Assembly: GCA_964645045.1 (NCBI GenBank)
Contig: CAZXYZ010000043.1
Coordinates: 16,737 to 80,736, forward strand
DNA from: Anammoximicrobium sp964645045
GTDB lineage: Bacteria; Planctomycetota; Planctomycetia; Pirellulales; Pirellulaceae
Direction: 5' to 3'
Length of the DNA: 64,000 nucleotides
Of this stretch, positions 1-8,718 are shown piece by piece. The notes under the pieces are model-generated. The model had not been told where the DNA came from. It did not search any database and saw only the letters and a program-made list of their open reading frames with translations. The translations under genes were made by a program, and so were the position numbers. Within the stretch, counting starts at the first letter, position 1, and each line of letters starts with the position of its first letter.

Positions 1-1
1 C

Positions 2-499
2 GTGCTGCCGTGTGTGGCCGTGTTCGGGGCCATGGCGCTGTTGGGGATCAACGTCGAGGTCGGCACCGTCATGACGGCGACGGTTGCGATGGGGATCGCC
101 GTGGACGATACGGTCCACTATGTGACCTGGTTCCGACGCGGGTATGCGCTGGGGCAAACGCAGGGTCAGGCGGTCCGGTTCGCGTATCGCTTGTGCGGAA
201 CCGCGATGGTGCAAACCAGCTTGATCGTCGGGGTCGGGCTGCTCGTGTATGCCCTGAGCGACTTCGGTCCCATCCAACGCTTCGCCTGGCTGATGTTCAC
301 GATCCTGATGCTGGCCCTGGTGACGGACCTGACGGTCACTCCAGCCCTGTTGTACAGCCGGATCGGGCGACTGTTCTTGCCGGGCGCGGCCCGCCAGCCG
401 CGGACCGAGACGGTCTCCGCCAGCGAGCCCAGCAAGAATCCGGGCGAAGCGGACCGCCGGGACGTCAAAGTATTTCCAGCAGCAACTTGCGCGGATTGA
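2..499 (+). CDS. MMPL/RND-family exporter, C-terminal end (partial)
   Basis: This frame is open from the window edge and ends at a stop at 497-499; the true start lies upstream. The visible 165 residues contain two or three strongly hydrophobic helices typical of the last transmembrane block of MMPL/RND transporters. An acidic stretch (GIAVDDTVHYVTWFRR) sits between helices, where this family carries its proton-relay Asp residues. The tail after about residue 130 is charged and soluble. The family exports lipids, hopanoids or hydrophobic metabolites across the inner membrane. Its place directly upstream of sugar-nucleotide, glycosyltransferase and ligase genes suggests it exports the product of that cluster; this is inference. 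Family confidence is good, substrate unknown. Confidence 0.8.
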   Translation: MLPCVAVFGAMALLGINVEVGTVMTATVAMGIAVDDTVHYVTWFRRGYALGQTQGQAVRFAYRLCGTAMVQTSLIVGVGLLVYALSDFGPIQRFAWLMFTILMLALVTDLTVTPALLYSRIGRLFLPGAARQPRTETVSASEPSKNPGEADRRDVKVFPAATCAD

Positions 500-556
500 A
501 TAGGTGTGTGTTCGGGCGTGTAAGTACATCGCTAGCAAAGGTGGACGGCATCTCGA

Positions 557-1531
557 ATGGACGAATCGCGTGTCTGCAAGAAAGGGATCATCCTGGCCGG
601 CGGGAGCGGCAGCCGCCTGTATCCGGTCACCTGCGCCGTGAACAAGCAGTTGTTGCCGGTGTACGACAAGCCGATGGTTTACTACCCCTTGTCCACGCTG
701 ATGCTGGCCGGGATCCGCGACATCCTGCTGATCACCACGCCGGACGACGTGCCCAACTTCAAACGCCTGTTGGGCGACGGCAGCCAGATCGGTATTTCGA
801 TCCGTTATGCGGTTCAGCCCGAACCGAAGGGATTGGCCCAGGCCTTCCTGATCGGCCGCGACTTCATCGGCCCGGACCACGTGGCTTTGGTGCTGGGCGA
901 CAACATCTTCTACGGACAGGGGTTCCAGCCGCGGTTGGCGCAGGCCGGTTCCCGCCAGGAAGGGGCTACGATCTTCGGGTACTTGGTCGAGGATCCGAGG
1001 CAGTTTGGGGTGGCCGAGTTGGACAGTTCGGGCCAGGTCCTGTCCCTGGAAGAGAAACCCCAGCACCCGAAGTCCTCGTGGGCCGTCGTGGGGCTGTATT
1101 TCTACGACAACCAGGTGGTGGAAATCGCCGCCGGTTTGAAGCCGTCCCCGCGCGGTGAACTGGAGATTACGGACGTCAATCGCGAGTACCTGCGGCGTGG
1201 GCAGTTGCACTGCATCACGTTTGGCCGCGGTTACGCCTGGCTCGACACGGGCACGCACGAATCGCTGGTCCAGGCCAGCAGCTTCATTGCGACGATCGAG
1301 AGCCGGCAGGGCCTCAAGGTGGCTTGCATCGAGGAAGTGGCGTTGGTCAAGGGATTCATCACGCCGGCGCAATTGGAAGCATTCGCCAAACCGCTGAACA
1401 ACAAATATGGAAGGTATCTGCTGGCACGCGTCGACGAGCTGGGACGTCTGCCACCCCGTCCGGGTACGGAATCCTCGCCGACAAGCAGCGCCGCGGGGCC
1501 TGCGGACGGCGATCTCCATTCGTCTCCCTAG
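557..1531 (+). CDS. rfbA: Glucose-1-phosphate thymidylyltransferase
   Basis: Catalyses dTTP + glucose-1-phosphate to dTDP-glucose + PPi in the cytoplasm, the first step to dTDP-deoxysugars. The N-terminal nucleotide-binding signature GGSGSRLYP is at residues 15-23, followed by NKQLLPVYDKPM, which is diagnostic of RmlA. The body also has the LGDNIFYG and LEEKP motifs and a Gly-Tyr-Ala-Trp-Leu-Asp-Thr-Gly segment, all as in the family. At 324 residues it is about 30 longer than usual because of a Pro/Ser-rich tail. No rmlB, rmlC or rmlD is visible, so it may feed an activated glucose, rather than rhamnose, to the GT1 enzyme at 3647. It sits between the exporter and the oxidoreductase on the same strand, probably cotranscribed. 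Confidence 0.92.
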   Translation: MDESRVCKKGIILAGGSGSRLYPVTCAVNKQLLPVYDKPMVYYPLSTLMLAGIRDILLITTPDDVPNFKRLLGDGSQIGISIRYAVQPEPKGLAQAFLIGRDFIGPDHVALVLGDNIFYGQGFQPRLAQAGSRQEGATIFGYLVEDPRQFGVAELDSSGQVLSLEEKPQHPKSSWAVVGLYFYDNQVVEIAAGLKPSPRGELEITDVNREYLRRGQLHCITFGRGYAWLDTGTHESLVQASSFIATIESRQGLKVACIEEVALVKGFITPAQLEAFAKPLNNKYGRYLLARVDELGRLPPRPGTESSPTSSAAGPADGDLHSSP

Positions 1532-1593
1532 CCGGCCCGGGCCGGCACGTCCCACATCGACTGGACATCATTCATCGAAAGGGTTGCGTCGTT

Positions 1594-2868
1594 ATGTTGA
1601 GTCGCTTACAGGCCCGTCGCGAGCCGATCCGCGTGGTCATTACCGGGATGGGGGCGATGGGCAAAGGCCTGCTGTACCAATGCACTGTCACGCCCGGATT
1701 CAAGTGCCTGGGCGTCGCGGATTTGAAAACCGACCTGGCCGTCCGTTGCGTCCAGGAGATGGGCTTGACGCCCCGCGTGGCCGCATCGCTTGCCGAGGCC
1801 CACGACGCCGTCCGCGCCGGCGCTGTGCCCGTCTGCGAGGACGGCATGCTGCTGTCGCAGATGGAGGGCCCGGACGTGCTGATCGAGTCCACCAGCGCGA
1901 TCACGGCCGCCGGCAGGTTTGCCCTCGAAGCGTTGGAAACCGGCAAGCACCTGGTGCTGATGAACGCGGAAATCGACTTGATCTTCGGTCCCTATCTGAT
2001 GCGGCGGGCGCACGAGTTGGGGCTGACCTACACCAGCTGCGACGGCGATCAGCACGGCGTGATCAAGCGGCTGATCGACGACCTGCGGTTGTGGGGTTTC
2101 CAGCCCGTCATGGGCGGCAATATGAAGGGCTTTCTCGACCGCTATTCGAATCCGACGAAGATCATTCCCGAAGCCGACAAGCGCAATTTGGACTACAAGA
2201 TGTGTACGGCGTACACGGACGGGACCAAGCTGAACGTCGAGATGTCGCTGCTGGCCAACGCGTTGGGCATGAAGACCGACCGGCCGGGCATGCATGGGCC
2301 CCGCGCCGGGAATGTCGGCGAGGTGCTCAAGCTGTTCGACTGGGAAGCGATGTGGGGCGGCGGCACGCCCGTGGTCGACTACGTCTTGGGGGCTCAACCC
2401 GATGGCGGCGTGTACGCCGTGGGCTACTGCGACCATCCGTTCCAGAAGTCGCTGATGAAGTACTATAAAATGGGGCCGGGGCCGTACTATTTGTTCTACC
2501 GGCCCTATCACCTGTGCCACGTGGAAGCGATGGAGTGCGTCGCGGACGCGGTGCTGGACGGCAAGTCCCTGCTCGAGCCCACGGCCGGCTACCGGACCAA
2601 CGTCTTTGCGTATGCGAAGAAGGATTTGCGGGCGGGCGAGACCTTGGATGGGCAGGGCGGTTACGCCTGCTATGGCTTGATCGAGAATTGCCCGCCCGAA
2701 GGCATGGCGGCCGGCCTGCCGATCTGCCTGGCGGAAGAGGTGACGCTCCGCCGCGATATTGGCCAGGATCAGCCCGTTCTGTTGGACGACGTCCAAATCG
2801 ACTGGACTCGTTTTGATTTCGACATCTACCGTCAGGGGCACACGACGTTGCCTACGGTTCTATCATGA
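1594..2868 (+). CDS. COG4091-type NAD(P)-dependent oxidoreductase with SAF domain
   Basis: A 424-residue protein with a Rossmann fingerprint GMGAMG at about residues 18-23, and a C-terminal SAF-like segment (roughly 330-410, including DLRAGETLDGQGG). This matches the 'predicted homoserine dehydrogenase with SAF domain' family. The substrate of the family is poorly defined: members act on branched or deoxy sugar-derived or homoserine-like substrates. The ATG at 1594 is preferred because the frame upstream of it overlaps rfbA and lacks family-like sequence. The stop overlaps the next start by four bases (ATGA at 2865-2868), which indicates translational coupling with the methyltransferase. The family call is firm; the reaction is not. 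Confidence 0.8.
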   Translation: MLSRLQARREPIRVVITGMGAMGKGLLYQCTVTPGFKCLGVADLKTDLAVRCVQEMGLTPRVAASLAEAHDAVRAGAVPVCEDGMLLSQMEGPDVLIESTSAITAAGRFALEALETGKHLVLMNAEIDLIFGPYLMRRAHELGLTYTSCDGDQHGVIKRLIDDLRLWGFQPVMGGNMKGFLDRYSNPTKIIPEADKRNLDYKMCTAYTDGTKLNVEMSLLANALGMKTDRPGMHGPRAGNVGEVLKLFDWEAMWGGGTPVVDYVLGAQPDGGVYAVGYCDHPFQKSLMKYYKMGPGPYYLFYRPYHLCHVEAMECVADAVLDGKSLLEPTAGYRTNVFAYAKKDLRAGETLDGQGGYACYGLIENCPPEGMAAGLPICLAEEVTLRRDIGQDQPVLLDDVQIDWTRFDFDIYRQGHTTLPTVLS

Positions 2869-3623
2869 AATCTGTGAACCTCTACCAGTTCAACGCCGAC
2901 CCGCGGGTGCCCCGGCCATTACGGCAAACGCTGCTGGAGACCTTCGAGTTCTGCAACACCGTCGTGCGGCCGTACTACAAGAAGGTCGCCGACGCCGCGT
3001 TGGAGTACGCCGGGCAGAAGCGGCTGACCACGATCGTCGAGTTGGGCGCGGGACATGCTCCGTTGACGCAACTGATGGTCAACGATCCCCGTGCGAAAGA
3101 CATGCGGTTTGTCGTCTGCGATTTGATCCCCGCCGTCGCTCAATACCGGGAATTGGAGCAACGGTACCCGGGGCGGGTCCAGACGTTGTCCGAGTCGGTC
3201 GATTTCAGCCAACCGCGCGCCTGGGGCCCGCAAACGTTGTTGGTGTTGTGTTCGGCGATTCACCACATCCCGACGGAGTCGCGGGCCGCCCTGATCAAGA
3301 CGCTCAGCGACTCGGCGGGCGGCGTCCTAGTCTACGTCCCCATCCGCAAGACGTGGCTTTCGCTGCTGATGTCGGTGTTCGTGGTGTTTCCCGCCCTGGC
3401 CCTGCCGATTGTCTCGTTTGCCAAGCCCGGCAAGCTGCGCCGGTTCCTGTGGTGTTGGCTGTTGCCGGCCGTGCCGCTGATGGCCTGGTGGGACGGTTTG
3501 GGCGGTTCCCTGCGGCAATGGGAGGACCGCGAGTGGCGGGAGGCTTTCGCCTCGCAACATTTGGACGGCAGCCGGCAATTGGTCATCAAGAACTGGGTGA
3601 ATTCTCAGATGGTGGCTTGGTAG
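2865..3623 (+). CDS. Class I SAM-dependent methyltransferase with membrane segment
   Basis: A 252-residue protein whose motif I reads VELGAGHAPLTQL (about residues 57-69). It is followed by an acidic strand end (VVCDLIP) and a motif IV-like region (LLVLCSAIHHIP), the usual order of a SAM-binding Rossmann methyltransferase. Unusually, residues about 165-210 form one or two hydrophobic helices, so the enzyme is probably membrane-associated. That would fit a lipid or lipid-linked acceptor. It is coupled to the upstream oxidoreductase by ATGA and followed after 23 bases by the glycosyltransferase. The methyl acceptor cannot be read from the sequence. Confidence 0.72.
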   Translation: MKSVNLYQFNADPRVPRPLRQTLLETFEFCNTVVRPYYKKVADAALEYAGQKRLTTIVELGAGHAPLTQLMVNDPRAKDMRFVVCDLIPAVAQYRELEQRYPGRVQTLSESVDFSQPRAWGPQTLLVLCSAIHHIPTESRAALIKTLSDSAGGVLVYVPIRKTWLSLLMSVFVVFPALALPIVSFAKPGKLRRFLWCWLLPAVPLMAWWDGLGGSLRQWEDREWREAFASQHLDGSRQLVIKNWVNSQMVAW

Positions 3624-3646
3624 AGCCGCAGGGAGTCCCCGATCAC

Positions 3647-4948
3647 ATGCAATTCCTACTAAATCCCATCGGTTCGATCGGCGATCTGCATCCCTTCCTG
3701 GCCGTGGGCAGCGCGTTGCGCGGGCGCGGGCACGCCGTGACCGTGATTGCCAACCCGTATTACGAGAAGCTGATCCGGGGAGCCGATTTGGGATTCGTGG
3801 CCTTGGGAACGACGGAGGACCTGGAGGGCTTTTGGCGCGATCCGAAGATGTGGCGGCCCTGGAGCGGCTGGAAGGTCTCGCTGGACTGGAGCGTGATCCG
3901 GCCGATGCGTCAAGCGTACGCGGAAATCGCCGCGCGGTACGTGCCGGGCGAAACGGTCGTCGTGGGGCCGGGCTGGGCATTCGGGGCGCGGATCGCCCAG
4001 GACAAGCTGGGCGTGCCGATGGCCACGCTGCACCTGGGTTCGGACAAATTCCAAAGCATCTACCAATCGCCGCGGATGCCGCCGCCCATGTGGCTGGCGG
4101 ACTGGATGCCGCGGTGGTTCAAGTGGCTGCAGTACTGGACGGCGGATACGTTTTTCACCGATCCCCTGTTGGCCCCGCCGACGAACGCTTTCCGCGCCGA
4201 ACTGGGTTTGCCTCCCGTGCGCCGTTTGGTGGGCCGCTGGTGGCATTCCCCGCAGCGGGTCATCGGCATGTTTCCGGACTGGTTTGGCCCGCCGCAACCG
4301 GATTGGCCGCCGCAGACCGTGATGACCGGGTTCCCGCTGTGGGACCGCGGCCACCTGGAGACGGTGCCGGAGGAACTGGCCCAGTTCCTGGCCGCCGGAG
4401 ATCCTCCGCTCGTGTTCACGTTCGGCACCGCCAACCAGCACACGCGAGGCTTCTTTCGAGCGGCCGTCGAGGCTTGCCGCCGGCTGGACCGCCGCGGTAT
4501 TCTGATCACCAAGTTTGCCGAGGATTTGCCCGACGCCTTGCCGGACGGCGTCCGCCATTTCCCTTATGTTCCTTTCGGTTATCTGTTGCCGCGTTCCGCG
4601 GCGCTGGTGCATCATGCGGGCACGGGGACCACCGCCCAAGGGTTGGCCACGGGACTTCCCCAACTGGTCACGCCGATGACGTTCGGCCAGCCGCAGAATG
4701 CCGCCTCGCTGGTGCGGTTGGGCGTCGGGATCAGCATCAGCCACCGCGCTTTCCGCGGCCCGCTGGTGGCCAAGCACTTGCAGCGGCTATTGACTTCGTC
4801 GGCCGTCGCGGACCGCTGCCGGGAATTGGCGGGCCGGTTTCACGGCGTCAATCCTCTGGAGCAGACCTGTCAACTCCTGGAGGAGATGGCTGGAACGGAT
4901 GCAAAGGCTCATGTACCGCTGGAAGCGACTGCTGCCGCTGCTAGGTAG
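3647..4948 (+). CDS. GT1-family (UDP/dTDP-sugar) glycosyltransferase
   Basis: A 433-residue GT-B fold enzyme. The N-terminus (IGSIGDLHPFLAVGSALRGRGH) is the acceptor-side signature of the GT1/YjiC-like class. The C-terminal donor-site motif HHAGTGTTAQGLATGLPQL is followed by Pro and Gln residues that match the nucleotide-sugar-binding loop of macrolide and sterol glycosyltransferases. The ATG at 3647 is chosen because GGGAG lies about ten bases upstream and the family sequence begins immediately after it. Relatives transfer glucose or deoxysugars to hydrophobic aglycones, fitting the neighbouring RmlA upstream and a lipid or polyketide acceptor. Its last 50 bases overlap the next gene. Confidence 0.88.
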   Translation: MQFLLNPIGSIGDLHPFLAVGSALRGRGHAVTVIANPYYEKLIRGADLGFVALGTTEDLEGFWRDPKMWRPWSGWKVSLDWSVIRPMRQAYAEIAARYVPGETVVVGPGWAFGARIAQDKLGVPMATLHLGSDKFQSIYQSPRMPPPMWLADWMPRWFKWLQYWTADTFFTDPLLAPPTNAFRAELGLPPVRRLVGRWWHSPQRVIGMFPDWFGPPQPDWPPQTVMTGFPLWDRGHLETVPEELAQFLAAGDPPLVFTFGTANQHTRGFFRAAVEACRRLDRRGILITKFAEDLPDALPDGVRHFPYVPFGYLLPRSAALVHHAGTGTTAQGLATGLPQLVTPMTFGQPQNAASLVRLGVGISISHRAFRGPLVAKHLQRLLTSSAVADRCRELAGRFHGVNPLEQTCQLLEEMAGTDAKAHVPLEATAAAAR

Positions 4949-5822
4949 TGCGGCCCTGATCACGTGGCTGATTTGGCGGGTCTCGCCGCAAGCCTTGGGA
5001 CAGGCTCTGGCCGGGTTGAATTGGGGTGCGATTGTCCCGCTGACGCTCCTGCTCGTGTTGGCCACGTATTTGTGGGACGCGTTGGGCCTGTGGTTCCTGT
5101 TTGCCGATCCGGAGCATCCCCTGACCTACCGCGCGGTCTTGAGCGCCCGCGGCCGGTCGTATTTCTTCACCGCCTTCAATTTCGGGCTGGGGCAAGGGTA
5201 CCTGGCGTGGATCATGGCCCAGGTCCGGCAAGCCACGCTGGCCTGGTCCGTGTCGCGGTGCATGTTGCTGGTCTACGTCGATCTGTACGTGTTACTGGGC
5301 TTGGGGTTGTTCGGCGCCAGTTGGAGCGTGCATCCGCACAGCCGTGGCATTGCGGTGTTTTGTGTCAGCGGTTTGAGCGCCCTGGTGCTCGTGACGCTGC
5401 TGGTCCGCTGCCTGCCGTCCGCGTGGATCGGCCGGTTGCGGCAGACGCGGTGGAGCGACTGGCTGACGTCCCAAACCTGGAACTGGCGGCGGATTCTCCA
5501 GCTGTGCGCGTTGCGCACGGCCTACTTTGCCTGGGGCATGGGATATGCGGTCGCCGGCCTGCGGCTGTGCGGCATCCATATCGAGACGATGCTCGTGCTG
5601 AGTGCGATCCCCATCATGGCGCTGGTGGACGGTTTGCCGATCGGCGCTTCCGGCCTGGGCACGCGCGAGACCACGTTGCTGTTATTGCTGCAGCCGGAGC
5701 AGCCCGCCAGGCTGCTGGCGTTCTGCCTGACGTGGTCGGCAGGCGTGATCGCCGGACGCGGCCTGCTGGGGATCGTCCACTTGTGGCTGCCGCAACCAGA
5801 CGCGCCGTCACCGGTTCCCTGA
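4899..5822 (+). CDS. Lysylphosphatidylglycerol synthase TM region / UPF0104 flippase-like protein
   Basis: A 307-residue integral membrane protein with about eight hydrophobic helices and the conserved Gly/Leu-rich sequence near residues 248-262 (DGLPIGASGLGTRE) seen in the MprF/AglD N-terminal membrane domain family. Members flip or channel lipid-linked substrates. The gene begins 50 bases inside the GT1 gene in another frame, so the two are translationally linked. In this setting a role in moving a glycosylated lipid across the membrane is reasonable but inferred. There is no LysPG aminoacyl-transferase domain. Confidence 0.78.
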   Translation: MQRLMYRWKRLLPLLGSAALITWLIWRVSPQALGQALAGLNWGAIVPLTLLLVLATYLWDALGLWFLFADPEHPLTYRAVLSARGRSYFFTAFNFGLGQGYLAWIMAQVRQATLAWSVSRCMLLVYVDLYVLLGLGLFGASWSVHPHSRGIAVFCVSGLSALVLVTLLVRCLPSAWIGRLRQTRWSDWLTSQTWNWRRILQLCALRTAYFAWGMGYAVAGLRLCGIHIETMLVLSAIPIMALVDGLPIGASGLGTRETTLLLLLQPEQPARLLAFCLTWSAGVIAGRGLLGIVHLWLPQPDAPSPVP

Positions 5823-5832
5823 GGACGCAACG

Positions 5833-7191
5833 ATGGCCAACCAGAACAACGCAGCCTCCGATACCCAACCGCAGGCGGCGGCCGAACCTCGGCCTCGCCG
5901 ATTGAAAATCCTGCTGACCGAAGGCTCCAGCACTTCGGCCCGGCAAGCGTTGTATTGCCTGGGGCGGCAGCACACCATCGATGTCGTCGACCCCAATCCG
6001 TGGTGCCAGTGCCGCTTCTCGCGTTTCCTGCGGCGGTGGCACCGCTGTCCCCCGTTCTCGAAGGCTCCGGAAGCTTACCTGCAGGCCATCCTGGATCTGA
6101 TCGAGTCCGAGCGTTACGACGTGCTGTTTCCCACGCACGAGCAGGTCTATCTGCTGGCCCGTTTCCGCGACCTGCTCCGCCCCCGCGTGGGTCTGGCCGT
6201 CCCGGAATTCGCCGCCCTGGACCGCTTGATGAGCAAGGCGCACTTCGTCCGCCTGCTGGACGAACTCGGCCTGCCGCAACCCGCCACCCGGCTGGTGCGT
6301 TGCCGCACGGACCTGCTGGCTCACGACCGGTTTCCGTGTTTTGTCAAACTCGACTACGGTACGGCCGGGCAAGGCGTGCGTTATGTCCGGGACCGCAGCG
6401 AATTGCTGCGGGCGGCCGACGACTTTGAGGCGGCCGGCTGGCTCGACGGCCAGACGGAAATCGTGGTCCAGCAGCCGGCCGTGGGCCAAAAAGGCGCAGG
6501 GACGGCCGTCTTTCAGAACGGTCAGCTGGTCGCGTCGCATTGCTGCCAGGGGAGGGCCTTTGGCATCGGGGGATCGTCGAATGCCCAGTTGAGCGCCAGC
6601 CAGCCGGAAGTCGTCGCGGCGATGGAACGCCTCGGCCGCCATCTGCAGTGGCATGGCGCGTTGGCCGTCGACCATTTCTACAACGCGGCGACAGGTGAAC
6701 TTCAATTGTTGGAATGCAATCCGCGGATCGGCGAGACGGTGAATGCGTTGTGCAGTGGCGTCAATCTGTGCGAGCAACTCGTGCGCGTGTCGCTGGACCA
6801 GCCGCCCGAACCCAGTGGGCCAGCCGTCGCGGGAGTGCGGACGCATCAGAGCTTCCTCATCCTGACCGCACGAGCGCTGCAAGGGGCCGCTCGGCGGCAC
6901 CTCGTGGCAGAACTCATCCGCGCCGGTCGACGGCAGGGGATTTACGAGAACAGCGAGGACGAGCTGACTCGCGTCAGAGACGATTGGCTCAGCCTGTTGC
7001 CGTACCTGGGCGTCACAGCCCTGCTGCTGGCCCGGCCGAACGCCGCACATTGGATGGTCAACAAGACGGTCGAGAACTATTCGCTGCATCTCTCGGCTGC
7101 GCGGCGGATCCGCAGTCTCTCCGTCCAAGAAACGGCCGCTGGTTTGGACGGCACGAACGCACCGCGGAACAATGATACCGCTCGCGGTTGA
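5833..7191 (+). CDS. ATP-grasp domain ligase
   Basis: A 452-residue protein with a pre-ATP-grasp domain (about 25-120, starting LKILLTEGSSTSARQAL) and an ATP-grasp fold. The fold shows CFVKLDYGTAGQGV (nucleotide-binding strand and Gly loop, about 172-185) and LLECNPRIGETVN (Mg-binding Glu/Asn/Arg). The family forms acyl-phosphates and ligates a carboxylate to an amine, as in peptide-bond-forming or D-amino-acid ligases. GAGGACGC precedes the ATG. The last 60 codons are about 88 percent identical in DNA to an orphan fragment at 23134-23313. That fragment stops with TAA where this gene reads on (AAC), so the final 16 residues here look like an added tail running into mobile DNA. The substrate is unknown; an amino acid is suggested by context. 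Confidence 0.85.
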   Translation: MANQNNAASDTQPQAAAEPRPRRLKILLTEGSSTSARQALYCLGRQHTIDVVDPNPWCQCRFSRFLRRWHRCPPFSKAPEAYLQAILDLIESERYDVLFPTHEQVYLLARFRDLLRPRVGLAVPEFAALDRLMSKAHFVRLLDELGLPQPATRLVRCRTDLLAHDRFPCFVKLDYGTAGQGVRYVRDRSELLRAADDFEAAGWLDGQTEIVVQQPAVGQKGAGTAVFQNGQLVASHCCQGRAFGIGGSSNAQLSASQPEVVAAMERLGRHLQWHGALAVDHFYNAATGELQLLECNPRIGETVNALCSGVNLCEQLVRVSLDQPPEPSGPAVAGVRTHQSFLILTARALQGAARRHLVAELIRAGRRQGIYENSEDELTRVRDDWLSLLPYLGVTALLLARPNAAHWMVNKTVENYSLHLSAARRIRSLSVQETAAGLDGTNAPRNNDTARG

Positions 7192-7847
7192 GAGGCTTCT
7201 GGACTTCCTGGCTGCCCTTCGCGCTACCGCAGTGTTGGCCGTTCTGCTGGTGGGTCGCAGTGGTGCTCGATCACTACTCCCGGCGCATGATGGGATTCGC
7301 CGTATTCGCCCAGCAACCCACGAGCGTGCAGGTCCGTGTGATGCTTGGCAGGACCATCCACTCGGCTCGTTGCACACCGAAGTACCTGATCTGTGACAAA
7401 GGCCGCCAATTCTGGTGCCCGGCCTTCAAGGACTGGTGCCGTCGGCGTGGCATCAAGCCGCGTTTCGGAGCGATCGGCCAGCTCGGCAGTCTGGCGGTAA
7501 TCGAGCGGTTCATCCTGACGATGAAAACGCATTGCATGCGGGTGATCCTGGTGCCCACGCGGCGTGACAAGATGCGGGAGGAATTCAACCGATTTGCGGA
7601 GTGGTACAACGATTCTCGTCCGCACATGACGCTCAACGGGGCCACACCGGCCGAGATCTACCGCGGCCACCATCCGACTTGTCGCTACCCGCGTCTGGAA
7701 CCGCGGGCACGTTGGCCGCGCGGCGCACCGAGTGCCAAGCCCCGCGTGCCCACCCGTGGTCGGTCCGGCCAACAGCTGGAATTGAATGTCGAGTTCCAGA
7801 CCGGCCGAAAACATCTGCCGATTGTCAGCCTGCGTCGCGCGGCGTAG
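7188..7847 (+). pseudogene. Truncated DDE (rve) transposase, N-terminus missing
   Basis: The 219-residue open frame encodes the catalytic core of an integrase-core transposase. The first Asp is in VVLDHYSRR and the second in ICDKGRQF. The Glu in AVIERF lies 35 residues after the second Asp, the DD(35)E spacing of IS3/IS481-like enzymes. The helix-turn-helix N-terminus that should precede it is absent. The frame starts at a TTG overlapping the ATP-grasp stop and family-like sequence begins within a few codons, so the 5' half was lost at this junction. A basic Arg/Pro-rich tail is present. It marks the left edge of the accessory island. No clear terminal inverted repeats were found. Confidence 0.8.
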
Positions 7848-8718
7848 ACGACGAACCCCGACGATGCTTGTCACGATGGCGATCTGGGCCGACCGATCAA
7901 TCGGCCACAACCTGCTACCGAATTGTCAATGAACAATGTATCGCGCCAGACCGGCCGGGCCGTTCTTGCCGCCGCCGGCCCCCCGTCTGGCATATTGCAG
8001 CCAACCCATCGCAGCGGCTTCGCATCGAACGAAACGCGTTGGACCAGGACAATAGGTCATGAACCGTCGCGACTGTTGACCGACGAATCACCAGTCGGCC
8101 CGGGTCTTGTCCGCTGCAATCCTCGCTGGTCCGATGGATGCACCGGCGATGAGGGGTCGGTTCGAGGATGGTTCCAGCCGCCCGTCCAGCCGAAACGGCG
8201 GTCGTTCGGTCCCGGTCCTGCCAGGGCAACCCCCCTTATAACTCGGACGGTAGGCGCCGGGAGAGACAACCGAGACTTTGGCCAGACGGGGGCCGATTCC
8301 GGGAGAGCGGCCTGGTAGCGTGGTGCCTCACGCGTGGAAACAGAGACACGCCGGCGATCTCCCCCGCTGATCGTAACCCGTTGCCAGACCTTGGGATTCA
8401 ACGAAAAAAGCCGGGGCGTTTGAGCCTCGGATTTTCCTTTAACCCGTGGGTCGCGTTTGTTTCGCGACCGATTTTCAAGTTGAGGGAAGCCAACCCTCTT
8501 CGAAATTCAAAACGGAGACAAAAAATGTCTCTACTGCTCATAACCCATTCGCAAGGTTGGACACTGGCGACTGGCAGGTTAAGACTCTGGGCACATTGGC
8601 TCGCGTGTCCGCCATGCCGCAACTCCTTTCGTAACGGTTTCTTACGCCCCGGTGTCGCGATTCGGTTCCCGTGTCTCTGCCCTGGCCATACCGCGATGGC
8701 TAATAACCCAGGACCATT
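7848..8718. other. 871-bp intergenic stretch, two hairpins, no gene seen
   Basis: No reading frame here has family-like composition or a convincing start; the short frames are high-GC noise. The only structure found is a pair of stem-loops at 8411-8430 and 8449-8469. The second has a perfect 7-bp GGTCGCG/CGCGACC stem with a loop TTTGTTT. The stretch lies between the transposase fragment and the end of the leftward Rpn gene and may be decayed mobile DNA. Confidence 0.5.
8411..8430 (-). terminator. Candidate intrinsic terminator for the leftward Rpn/XRE/Res genes
   Basis: The stem CCGGGGC (8411-8417) pairs with GCCTCGG (8424-8430) around a 6-base loop, with one G-T wobble. On the plus strand it is preceded by A6, which becomes T6 downstream of the stem on the minus strand, and followed by a T-rich run. 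It could therefore end transcription in both directions. It is about 290 bases past the end of the leftward gene, which lowers confidence. Confidence 0.45.

Noticed and set aside
1594..2868. True homoserine dehydrogenase (hom)
   Set aside because: The C-terminal SAF-type domain replaces the homoserine dehydrogenase catalytic domain, and no threonine-pathway genes are linked.
7923..8318. 131-codon plus-strand frame in the left island gap
   Set aside because: Composition is random high-GC with many Arg/Pro/Ser residues, no start signal and competing frames on the other strand.
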